A stretch of 41,847 nt of DNA. Origin: Clostridiales bacterium (GTDB taxonomy: Bacteria > Bacillota > Clostridia > Christensenellales > Aristaeellaceae). The translations under genes were made by a program, and so were the position numbers. Positions within the stretch are counted from its first letter, which is position 1. The number at the start of each line of letters is the position of its first letter. Under the pieces are notes generated by a model that was not told the origin of the DNA, made no database searches, and saw only the letters and a program-made list of their open reading frames with translations. The stretch spans positions 1-41,847 of the forward strand of contig SVGT01000017.1 in assembly GCA_015056175.1 (NCBI GenBank), in the 5' to 3' direction. This document shows positions 1 through 6,234 of the stretch, in pieces.

Positions 1-1
1 G

Positions 2-688
2 CTGACGCTGGACAAAAAGTACGTCAAGGAGATCCTGCGCATCGGTCTTCCCGCCGGCATCCAGAGCACGGTGTTCAACATTTCCAACGTGACCATCCAG
101 TCCACCGTCAACGCCCAGGGCTCCATTGTGATGGCGGGCAACGCCGCCGCCGGCAACCTGGAGGGCTTTGTGTATGTGGCCATGAACGCCCTGGCCCAGG
201 GCGCGCTGACCTTTGCCAGCACCAACCGGGGCGCCCGGAAGTACGACCGCGTGCGCCGCATTCTGTGGGTCTCTCTTGCAGCCGCCACGGTGGCAGGGCT
301 GGCCGTGGGCCTTCTCTTCCTCTCCTTTGGCGAAAAGCTGCTGCAGATCTACAACACCGATCCCAACGTGATCTACTGGGGCATGGTGCGCATGAGCCTG
401 ATCCTGCCCACCTACTTCCTCTGCGGCGTGATGGACGTGACCGCCTCCCAGATGCGCGGCATGGGCTATTCCGTAATGCCCATGATCGTGTCGCTGACGG
501 GCGCCTGCGCCTTCCGCCTGGTGTGGATCTTCACCGTCTATGCCCTGTACCCCACCATGCAGGTGCTCTACCTTTCCTACCCCATCTCCTGGGCGCTCAC
601 CTTCCTTGCGCACCTGATGTGCTATCTTACCGCAGGCCGCAGGAAGCTGCGGGAGCTGGAAAAAACCAATCCCGCCGTGGCCGGCTGA
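2..688 (+). CDS. MATE family efflux transporter, C-terminal part
   Basis: This open frame enters from the left edge and ends at a TGA at 686-688, so only the last 228 or so codons are present. The protein is hydrophobic, with several membrane segments separated by short basic loops. Family-typical features are the GLPAGIQS segment near the left edge, the loop with AGNAAAGNLEGF, and a basic tail after the last helix. MATE proteins are inner-membrane exporters of drugs or metabolites driven by H+ or Na+. Membership is fairly secure; the substrate cannot be told. It is followed at once by a strong bidirectional terminator and converges with the glycosidase gene. The start and N-terminal half lie outside the window. 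Confidence 0.85.
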   Translation: MTLDKKYVKEILRIGLPAGIQSTVFNISNVTIQSTVNAQGSIVMAGNAAAGNLEGFVYVAMNALAQGALTFASTNRGARKYDRVRRILWVSLAAATVAGLAVGLLFLSFGEKLLQIYNTDPNVIYWGMVRMSLILPTYFLCGVMDVTASQMRGMGYSVMPMIVSLTGACAFRLVWIFTVYALYPTMQVLYLSYPISWALTFLAHLMCYLTAGRRKLRELEKTNPAVAG

Positions 689-702
689 CAAGCTGTCAAA
701 AA

Positions 703-735
703 AAGCGTTCCGCTTATACGGAACGCTTCTTTTTT
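703..735. terminator. Bidirectional intrinsic terminator
   Basis: A perfect 10-bp stem (AAGCGTTCCG at 703-712 with CGGAACGCTT at 719-728) carries a 6-base loop. It has a T run on the right and an A run on the left, so it can stop both the MATE gene and the convergent glycosidase gene. Confidence 0.9.
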
Positions 736-739
736 TGCA

Positions 740-2377
740 TCAAAGGCGCTTTACGATCTCTTCATTGATCCGTCTGCGCAGACGCAGGAGATATGCATTG
801 TTGCGGGGGTACTGGGTAAAGGTGACGGGCAATTCGCACTCGCCGTCGATGAGGGCTACCACGTAATCGTGATCGGTCAATGCCTCCAGCTTTTCCATGG
901 CCCGCATATCCTGCATGGCCTGCATGGTGACCGCCAGGCGGATGGATTCCTCCGGCTTGCCGTCCCTGCCCGGGTACACCTGGAAGGGATCGCCCGCCGG
1001 CACCCAGCCGTCGGCGTCGGTGGTATGGTAGGGATCGATGGGATAATCGGAATACTGACAGTTGTAGAAGTTGAAGCCCCACTGCAGGAAGCCCTTGATG
1101 CGGTATTTGAACAATTGCACGCCCAGAATGCGGGTGCGGTAGGAGGGGAAGCAGATGAACGTGTTGCTCACCTTGTAGGCCTGGGCGCAGCAGTAATAGG
1201 TCCACAGATCGGGCACATTGTGCGCAAGGAAGGGCTCGATGCAGTCGCTGGCAGGCACGGGCATGGGAACCAAACCCTGCTCGTAGAAGGAGTACTCGCT
1301 GAGCGCGTCCATGATGACGCAGCCCCTGAGCGCCTCATCCACCTGGGCGCGGGCCTTTTTGTAGTTTTCCAGATGCTCCTCGGAGGGCTCGTCGGAAATA
1401 TGCCAGAAGGTATTGTCCGCAACGCCCTCTTCCTCAAACACCTTGCGCAGCGCGGGGATGTAGGCGCGCAGGAACCTGCCGTATTCCTCGCCTGCCGCGT
1501 CCGTATCCCAGCCAAAGATGCGCTTTTCCACGCCGTCCACCGTCGCCATCACCTTGGGCGCATGCTTTGCTCCCCACTGGGTAAAGAGATGGGCCACCTC
1601 ATGGTATTTGATGCCGCACGCTTTGCACATGCGGATCCAGCGGCGCACCCTGTCCATACCAAAGCGGTATTCGCCCTTTTCCACCGTCACATCCACCAGC
1701 TGGGTGGTCAATCTTTCGCCGCCCTCGCGGGTATCCAGTGGCGGCGTATGCACGGGCATCAAAATCATATTGATGCCGTTTTCTGCGGCGCAGCGCACCT
1801 GGTTTTCGATCAGCTCCCAGTGCTTTTCCGAGAACGCCTCCACGCCGTAATGCCGGCACAGACCGTCGCAGTGGAACCAGCGGGTATGGATCAATTTCTG
1901 CTCGGGAAGCAAACCGAGCAGGATCTCAATTTCCGCCGTGCGGGTCTCACAGATGCCCAGGCGCTCGTTTTCCAGCGTCATGCTCACAGGGTAGGTACCG
2001 GGCGCGATCTTGCCCTTGCCGTCCACCCGCAGCCACACGCTGCTCCACCTGCGGCTGGCATGCAGCGCATGGGGATGGAGGGGCGCCAGCAGATCGGGGT
2101 ACAGCCCGGCCTCGGTGCGCAGGCAATCCTCCCGGGCATTGGGATACACGGGGAAGCTGACCGGCACCTGCTTTACCTGGCGCACGGTGATATATTCCTC
2201 AATGGGACTTTGGACGGTCAGGTGCACCTCGTTCCACACGTCGTCATACTCGCAAAAGGCCAGCTGAAAATCGATCTTCTCATTCTGGAAACCCTGAAAA
2301 CGGCGGGTGCATTCCATGGGCGCCTCATCCTGAAACACCTTGTCCAGATGGGTCAGCACCCTCAGCTCCATGCTCAT
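740..2377 (-). CDS. GH123 / DUF4091-like glycoside hydrolase
   Basis: The 545-residue protein has a beta-rich N-terminal domain (about residues 1-155) and a TIM-barrel-like catalytic domain after it. It matches the layout of the DUF4091 family, which contains glycoside hydrolase family 123 (beta-N-acetylgalactosaminidases). Near residue 330 the motif HISDEP gives an adjacent Asp-Glu pair, which in GH123 is the catalytic pair (Asp positions the substrate acetamido group, Glu is the acid/base). No signal peptide is seen, so it should be cytoplasmic. The start is ATG 2377, seven bases after GGAGG; the in-frame TTG at 2383 lies too close to that site. It stands alone on the minus strand, away from the mannosidase operon. 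Real substrate unknown: many DUF4091 proteins are uncharacterised. Confidence 0.75.
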   Translation of the reverse strand: MSMELRVLTHLDKVFQDEAPMECTRRFQGFQNEKIDFQLAFCEYDDVWNEVHLTVQSPIEEYITVRQVKQVPVSFPVYPNAREDCLRTEAGLYPDLLAPLHPHALHASRRWSSVWLRVDGKGKIAPGTYPVSMTLENERLGICETRTAEIEILLGLLPEQKLIHTRWFHCDGLCRHYGVEAFSEKHWELIENQVRCAAENGINMILMPVHTPPLDTREGGERLTTQLVDVTVEKGEYRFGMDRVRRWIRMCKACGIKYHEVAHLFTQWGAKHAPKVMATVDGVEKRIFGWDTDAAGEEYGRFLRAYIPALRKVFEEEGVADNTFWHISDEPSEEHLENYKKARAQVDEALRGCVIMDALSEYSFYEQGLVPMPVPASDCIEPFLAHNVPDLWTYYCCAQAYKVSNTFICFPSYRTRILGVQLFKYRIKGFLQWGFNFYNCQYSDYPIDPYHTTDADGWVPAGDPFQVYPGRDGKPEESIRLAVTMQAMQDMRAMEKLEALTDHDYVVALIDGECELPVTFTQYPRNNAYLLRLRRRINEEIVKRL

Positions 2378-2418
2378 ATACAAACCTCCTCAAAAGGCAT
2401 GATTTTTGTCCTGCAACC

Positions 2419-2427
2419 AATATACCA
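2419..2427 (-). promoter_or_regulatory. Extended -10 promoter for the GH123-like gene
   Basis: Minus-strand TGG-TATATT is an extended -10 element about 40 bases before the start codon. No good -35 was found at 17 bases, as is allowed for extended -10 promoters. Confidence 0.5.
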
Positions 2428-2464
2428 TACTTTTCCCGTTTGTCATAGCGTCAATTTCCGCGAT

Positions 2465-2493
2465 TTTACACACCGCGCAAACTGTGCTACAAT
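2465..2493 (+). promoter_or_regulatory. Sigma-A promoter for the FliB-like gene
   Basis: TTTACA (2465-2470), a 17-base spacer and TACAAT (2488-2493). Transcription would begin near 2500, which rules out the ATG at 2500 as the start and supports ATG 2515. Confidence 0.65.
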
Positions 2494-2514
2494 ACCCGCA
2501 TGGGAGGATTTGCC

Positions 2515-3447
2515 ATGAAGACCGTAATACCCGATTATTACCCCCGCTTTGCCTGCCTGATGGGCGCTTGCCGGCACACCTGCTGCGCAGGCTGGGAAAT
2601 TGACGTGGATGAAGAAAGCCTTGCCCGCTACAGGCAATTGCCGGGCACCTTTGGCGCGCGCATCCGGGAAAGCCTGGAGGAAAAGGACGGCGTTACCTCC
2701 TTCCGCCTTGGCGACGGGGAGCGCTGCCCCTTTCTGCGTGAGGACGGTCTGTGCGATATGATCGTGCATCTGGGGAAAGACAGCCTGTGCCAGATCTGCG
2801 CCGATCACCCCCGCTTCCGCAATTATTTTTCCGATCGGGTAGAAATAGGCCTGGGGCTGTGCTGCGAGGCAGCCGCCGCGCTGATCCTCAAAAATCCGTC
2901 TCCCGTCACACTGTGCACTTTGGATACGGACGGCGAAACCGACGCGCCCGATGAAGAGGAGCAAGCTCTCCTTGCCCTGCGCGAAAGGTGGATCCTGACG
3001 GCGCAGGACAGGCGCCTTCCCTTTTCCCGGCGGCTCAAAGCGCTGGAAAAGGAGCTGACCTTCCCGCTGCAGGACGTCCGCGCATACCTGCCCCTGCTGC
3101 GCACATTGGAAACGCTGGACGACAGCTGGCAGCGGCAGCTGGATCTGCTGGAAAGCGCATCGCCCCTTCCCCTGGACAGCGCCTTTGATGCGCCCATGGA
3201 GCAGCTGCTGGTGTATCTCCTCTATCGCCACGTGCCCGCAGCGCTAATAGACGGCGATGCGGAGGGGAAGCTTGGCTACGCGATTTTGATCTGCCGTTTG
3301 CTTTCTTCCATCCTAGGCTGCCGCATGGCAATGGGCGAACACGTTACGCCGGATGCTCTGTGCGATCTTGCCCGCATGTATTCCGGCGAAATTGAATACT
3401 CGGACGAAAACCTGTTTGCGCTCTTTGACGAGCTGGCCGGGACATAA
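2515..3447 (+). CDS. FliB-like (flagellin lysine-N-methylase family) cysteine-cluster protein
   Basis: The 310-residue protein opens with a cysteine motif (C14, C19, C23, C24 in CLMGACRHTCCAGW) and has a second set at C71, C80, C92 and C95, ending in CADHPRF. This is the layout of proteins usually annotated as flagellin lysine-N-methylase FliB, within the broader YkgJ-like metal-binding cysteine cluster group. The cysteines are likely to bind a metal or iron-sulfur centre. No flagellar gene lies in the window, and such stand-alone copies are common in Clostridia, so flagellin need not be the substrate. The start at 2515 has GGGAGG at 2502-2507. It is a single-gene unit between two good promoters. 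Confidence 0.7.
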   Translation: MKTVIPDYYPRFACLMGACRHTCCAGWEIDVDEESLARYRQLPGTFGARIRESLEEKDGVTSFRLGDGERCPFLREDGLCDMIVHLGKDSLCQICADHPRFRNYFSDRVEIGLGLCCEAAAALILKNPSPVTLCTLDTDGETDAPDEEEQALLALRERWILTAQDRRLPFSRRLKALEKELTFPLQDVRAYLPLLRTLETLDDSWQRQLDLLESASPLPLDSAFDAPMEQLLVYLLYRHVPAALIDGDAEGKLGYAILICRLLSSILGCRMAMGEHVTPDALCDLARMYSGEIEYSDENLFALFDELAGT

Positions 3448-3479
3448 GCAAACAAAAGAAGCTTCCGCAGCAGGGAAAC

Positions 3480-3508
3480 TTGACAATATCGGGCAGCAGC
3501 ACTATAAT
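3480..3508 (+). promoter_or_regulatory. Consensus sigma-A promoter for the YbjN-like gene
   Basis: TTGACA (3480-3485), exactly 17 bases, then TATAAT (3503-3508): a full match to the housekeeping consensus, which suggests strong constitutive expression. Confidence 0.85.
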
Positions 3509-3558
3509 TTATATAGCAATGTCAGACCCCATATACAAAGAAGAGGAGAGATACCGTC

Positions 3559-4059
3559 ATGAAAAGATTCCTTGCCGTTCTGTTGGCGTCCCTGCTGATC
3601 GCCGGACTGTGCATGCCTGCACACGCTGTGACCGCCCAATACAAAAGCACTCAGGCCTTCGCCGATATGCTGGATTCGCTGGAGATCACATACAGCCTTT
3701 CCGGTCCGGACAGCGACGGGGATGAATTGATCTCCATCGAAAATGAATTCGATAACGGTTATGAGTGCACCTTCCACGTCTATTTCAACAGCCATGAAGA
3801 AAACTGCTATATCCGCGTCTGGAATATCATTTCCTACGACGACGCTGATTTTTCCAAGGTTTTGCGCGCCTGCAACACCCTGAACAATCAGTACAAGTAT
3901 GTGCGCTTCTATGCAGACGAATCCGATAACACGGTCACTGCTTCCCTTGACCTCATCTTCCGCGACAACGATGTGGATCAGATCGTTCTGGAAGCGCTGC
4001 TGACCGCCGTATCGATTCTGGAAGACGCCTATCCCGCCCTGGATATCTACAACAAATAA
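3559..4059 (+). CDS. Exported YbjN-domain-like protein
   Basis: The 166-residue protein begins with a basic N-terminus, a hydrophobic core and PAHA near residue 23, a type I signal peptide without a lipobox cysteine. The mature part is acidic and small. A stretch with ACNTLNNQYKYVRF followed by LDLIFRDNDVD and a final amphipathic helix resembles YbjN-domain proteins, which adopt a secretion-chaperone-like fold. YbjN proteins are normally cytoplasmic, so an exported version is notable. The ribosome-binding site is GAGGAG at 3543-3548. It has its own consensus promoter and terminator, so it forms a monocistronic, probably highly expressed unit. Function unknown; the family assignment is tentative. 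Confidence 0.6.
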   Translation: MKRFLAVLLASLLIAGLCMPAHAVTAQYKSTQAFADMLDSLEITYSLSGPDSDGDELISIENEFDNGYECTFHVYFNSHEENCYIRVWNIISYDDADFSKVLRACNTLNNQYKYVRFYADESDNTVTASLDLIFRDNDVDQIVLEALLTAVSILEDAYPALDIYNK

Positions 4060-4086
4060 TCGGCCCTGGTGTTCAGGCGCCAAACA

Positions 4087-4116
4087 AAAACCGCAGGCCC
4101 AAGACCTGCGGTTTTT
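4087..4116. terminator. Bidirectional intrinsic terminator
   Basis: CCGCAGG (4091-4097) pairs with CCTGCGG (4105-4111). Flanking A and T runs extend the stem and serve both the YbjN-like gene and the convergent transporter gene. Confidence 0.85.
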
Positions 4117-4154
4117 GTTATTTGCATGATGAAAAATACGATTTATGCTTTTGC

Positions 4155-5756
4155 TTATGCGCACTTGGCCAGGCGGGTCTTGCGGATCACCAGCAGCGTT
4201 GCCACCATCAGCACAATGGCGATGGGCAGCACGATGTACGCATTGGGCACAAAGCCTGCGATCAGGTAGCTGACGAAGCTGACGCCGGCCACAGTAAGGG
4301 CGTAGGGCAATTGGGTGTTCACATGGGTCACATGGTCGCACTGGGCGCCTGCGGAGGCCATGATGGTGGTATCCGAGATGGGCGAGCAGTGGTCGCCGCA
4401 CACGGCGCCGGCCATGCAGGCGGAAACGCACACGATACCCAGGGGATCAGTGAGGGGGAACACCTTGAGGCAAATGGGGATCAGGATGCCAAAGGTACCC
4501 CAGGAGGTGCCGGTGGCAAAGGCCAGGCCGCAGCCGATGGCAAACACGATGGCGGGCAGGAATACCTTAAGACCCTTGGCGGAGGCATCCACCAGCGCGC
4601 CCACATATTCGCCTGCGCCCAGAGAATCCGTCATGGCTTTCAGCGTCCAGGCAAAGGTGAGGATCAAAATGGCGGGCACCATGGCCTTGAAGCCTTCGGG
4701 TACGCAGGCCATGATATCGCTAAACACCAGCACCCGGCGGATGAGATAGAACACCACGGTGATCATCAGCGTCACGGTGGAGCCCAGCATCAGGCCCACG
4801 GAGGCGTCGGACTGGGAGAAGGCTTCCACAAAGGTGGCGCCGGAGAAGAAGCCGCCGGAATAGATCATGCCGATGACGCAGGAGATGATCAGCACCACAA
4901 TAGGGAACAACAGGTCGATCACCTTGCCCTTGGGGTTGGCGTTTTCATCGGCGGTATTGGCCATGGTCTCCAGCCCGGAAAAGATATCGCCCGTTTCCCT
5001 GGCGTTCTTTTCATGGCGGGCCATGGGGCCGTAGTCCATTTTGAAGATGGCCAGAAGCAGCATCATCACGATGGTCAAAATGGCGTAGAAGTTGAAGGGA
5101 ATGGCTTTGATAAAGAGCAGAAGGCCGTTGCCGTCGTCCACATAGGAGGCCACTGCAGCCGCCCAGGAGGATACGGGGGCGATAATGCAGATGGGCGCCG
5201 CCGTGGCGTCGATCAGGTAGGCAAGCTTTGCGCGGGACACCCGGTGCTTGTCCGTCACGGGACGCATCACGCTGCCCACCGTCAGGCAGTTGAAATAGTC
5301 GTCGATAAAGATCGTCACGCCCAGCGCCACGGTGGCCAGCTGCGCGCCCACGCGGGACTTGATGTGCCTGGCCGCCCAGCGGCCAAAGGCAGCCGAGCCG
5401 CCCGCCTTGTTCATCAGGCAGACCAGCGCGCCCAGCGCCACCAGGAACACCAGGTTGCCCATGTTGTAGCTGTCGGCCAGGGAGCCTACGATGCCGTCCT
5501 GGAACACATGCACCAGCGTGCCTTCAAAATTGAAATTGGCATAGAGCAATCCTCCGGTCAAAATGCCCACAAACAGGGAGGAATACACTTCCTTGGTCAT
5601 CAGCGCCAGTGCGATGGCGATGACGGGCGGCAGCAGCGACCAGACGGTCTGCTTAAAGCCGTCGGCGGGGACGGGAGAAGGCAAAAGGGACAGGAGGGCA
5701 AAGACGGCGACGATGGCAATCAGCATCGCGCCGCAGACAATGGGCTTTTTTCTCAT
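4155..5756 (-). CDS. NhaC-superfamily transporter, probable lysine transporter (riboswitch-controlled)
   Basis: A 533-residue integral membrane protein with about a dozen hydrophobic segments. NhaC-family features include FIDDYFNCLTVGSVMRP in the middle, ATAAPICIIAPVSSW after it, and GDHCSPISDTTIMAS near the C-terminus. NhaC proteins exchange Na+ or H+ for a second solute across the cytoplasmic membrane. A lysine riboswitch in the leader points to lysine uptake: comparative studies of the L-box regulon describe an NhaC-superfamily lysine transporter (LysW type). The start is ATG 5756, preceded by AAGGAG at 5768-5773; the longer frame starting at 5786 lacks such a site. Family is secure, lysine specificity is inferred from the leader alone. 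A basic-amino-acid or Na+/H+ antiport role is the alternative. Confidence 0.85.
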   Translation of the reverse strand: MRKKPIVCGAMLIAIVAVFALLSLLPSPVPADGFKQTVWSLLPPVIAIALALMTKEVYSSLFVGILTGGLLYANFNFEGTLVHVFQDGIVGSLADSYNMGNLVFLVALGALVCLMNKAGGSAAFGRWAARHIKSRVGAQLATVALGVTIFIDDYFNCLTVGSVMRPVTDKHRVSRAKLAYLIDATAAPICIIAPVSSWAAAVASYVDDGNGLLLFIKAIPFNFYAILTIVMMLLLAIFKMDYGPMARHEKNARETGDIFSGLETMANTADENANPKGKVIDLLFPIVVLIISCVIGMIYSGGFFSGATFVEAFSQSDASVGLMLGSTVTLMITVVFYLIRRVLVFSDIMACVPEGFKAMVPAILILTFAWTLKAMTDSLGAGEYVGALVDASAKGLKVFLPAIVFAIGCGLAFATGTSWGTFGILIPICLKVFPLTDPLGIVCVSACMAGAVCGDHCSPISDTTIMASAGAQCDHVTHVNTQLPYALTVAGVSFVSYLIAGFVPNAYIVLPIAIVLMVATLLVIRKTRLAKCA

Positions 5757-5789
5757 GGGGATTTTCTCTCCTTTGTGTGTATTCAACTG

Positions 5790-5825
5790 AAAAATGGAGC
5801 CATGACCTACCCGTCATAACTCCAT
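5790..5825 (-). terminator. Riboswitch-controlled attenuator terminator
   Basis: On the minus strand a 13-bp stem (5825-5813 with 5806-5794, two G-U pairs) with a 6-base loop is followed by TTTT. It lies between the lysine aptamer and the transporter start. Its 5' arm contains TTATGAC, which is complementary to GTCATAA in the 3' arm of aptamer helix P1, so terminator and antiterminator exclude each other. Confidence 0.85.
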
Positions 5826-5855
5826 CAAAACACACAAAGGTATCCCAACGTACTT

Positions 5856-6021
5856 ATGACAGCTCTCCGCCCCTTTTGGGGGCGACAGTCCGCAGGATCT
5901 TATCCTGCGTCCCGGGCAATGTTCCGCCAGGCAGCTTCCCATCCCCTCGGCAGCCGTCCCTTTCTCCGCCATCATGCCTGTGTGTAAGGCGGATACTCTT
6001 GCCGGCCGCAGCCTCTATCAT
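5856..6021 (-). promoter_or_regulatory. Lysine riboswitch (L box) aptamer
   Basis: The minus-strand leader has the landmarks of the lysine aptamer in order: AGGCTGC, AAGAGTA, GAAAGGGACGGCTGCCGA, CTGG, ACTGTCGCC and the closing GAGAGCTGTCA. A seven-base P1 helix is closed by ATGATAG (6021-6015) and CTGTCAT (5862-5856). Lysine binding should stabilise P1, free the downstream terminator and switch the transporter off; without lysine the 3' P1 strand pairs with the terminator arm and transcription continues. The aptamer, switch and promoter are all visible, so this is one of the firmest non-coding calls in the window. Confidence 0.93.
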
Positions 6022-6045
6022 GCGTTTGTTCAGTTGTCACGCATT

Positions 6046-6073
6046 ATTATACACAGAGATTGCATATTGTCAA
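6046..6073 (-). promoter_or_regulatory. Consensus promoter of the riboswitch leader
   Basis: On the minus strand TTGACA (6073-6068), a 16-base spacer and TATAAT (6051-6046). Transcription would start about 20 bases before aptamer helix P1. Confidence 0.85.
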
Positions 6074-6188
6074 CCGTGTCCCGGCGCAAATACAGTTTAT
6101 ATACAATTTTTGCCGCCCGGCATATCTGTATCTTCCCGCTGCCGTCCCAAAGTGATAAGCAAAACATATTCCTCCGCTTTCGGAATTA

Positions 6189-6197
6189 TGCTATAAT
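6189..6197 (+). promoter_or_regulatory. Extended -10 promoter of the mannoside operon
   Basis: TGC-TATAAT, about 38 bases before the alpha-mannosidase start. The -35 region is poor, which suggests either an extended -10 promoter or dependence on an activator. It is divergent from the riboswitch promoter. Confidence 0.65.
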
Positions 6198-6234
6198 GCA
6201 GTCAGACAAATACCGATATACACAGGAGAAAACC

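Noticed and set aside
2500-2502. ATG 2500 as start of the FliB-like gene
   Set aside because: It lies at the predicted transcription start and before the GGGAGG site that serves ATG 2515.
869-2518. Plus-strand open frame opposite the GH123-like gene
   Set aside because: Shadow frame; it would also run through the divergent promoters at 2419-2493.
4122-5819. Long plus-strand open frame (565 codons) across the NhaC-type gene
   Set aside because: It is the mirror of a real membrane-protein gene in GC-rich DNA; its translation is rich in His, Gly and Gln with no domain pattern.
5974-6234. N-terminal extension of the GH38 protein
   Set aside because: The extra codons cross the riboswitch, its promoter and the operon's own -10; ATG 6235 has a proper ribosome-binding site and the family start.
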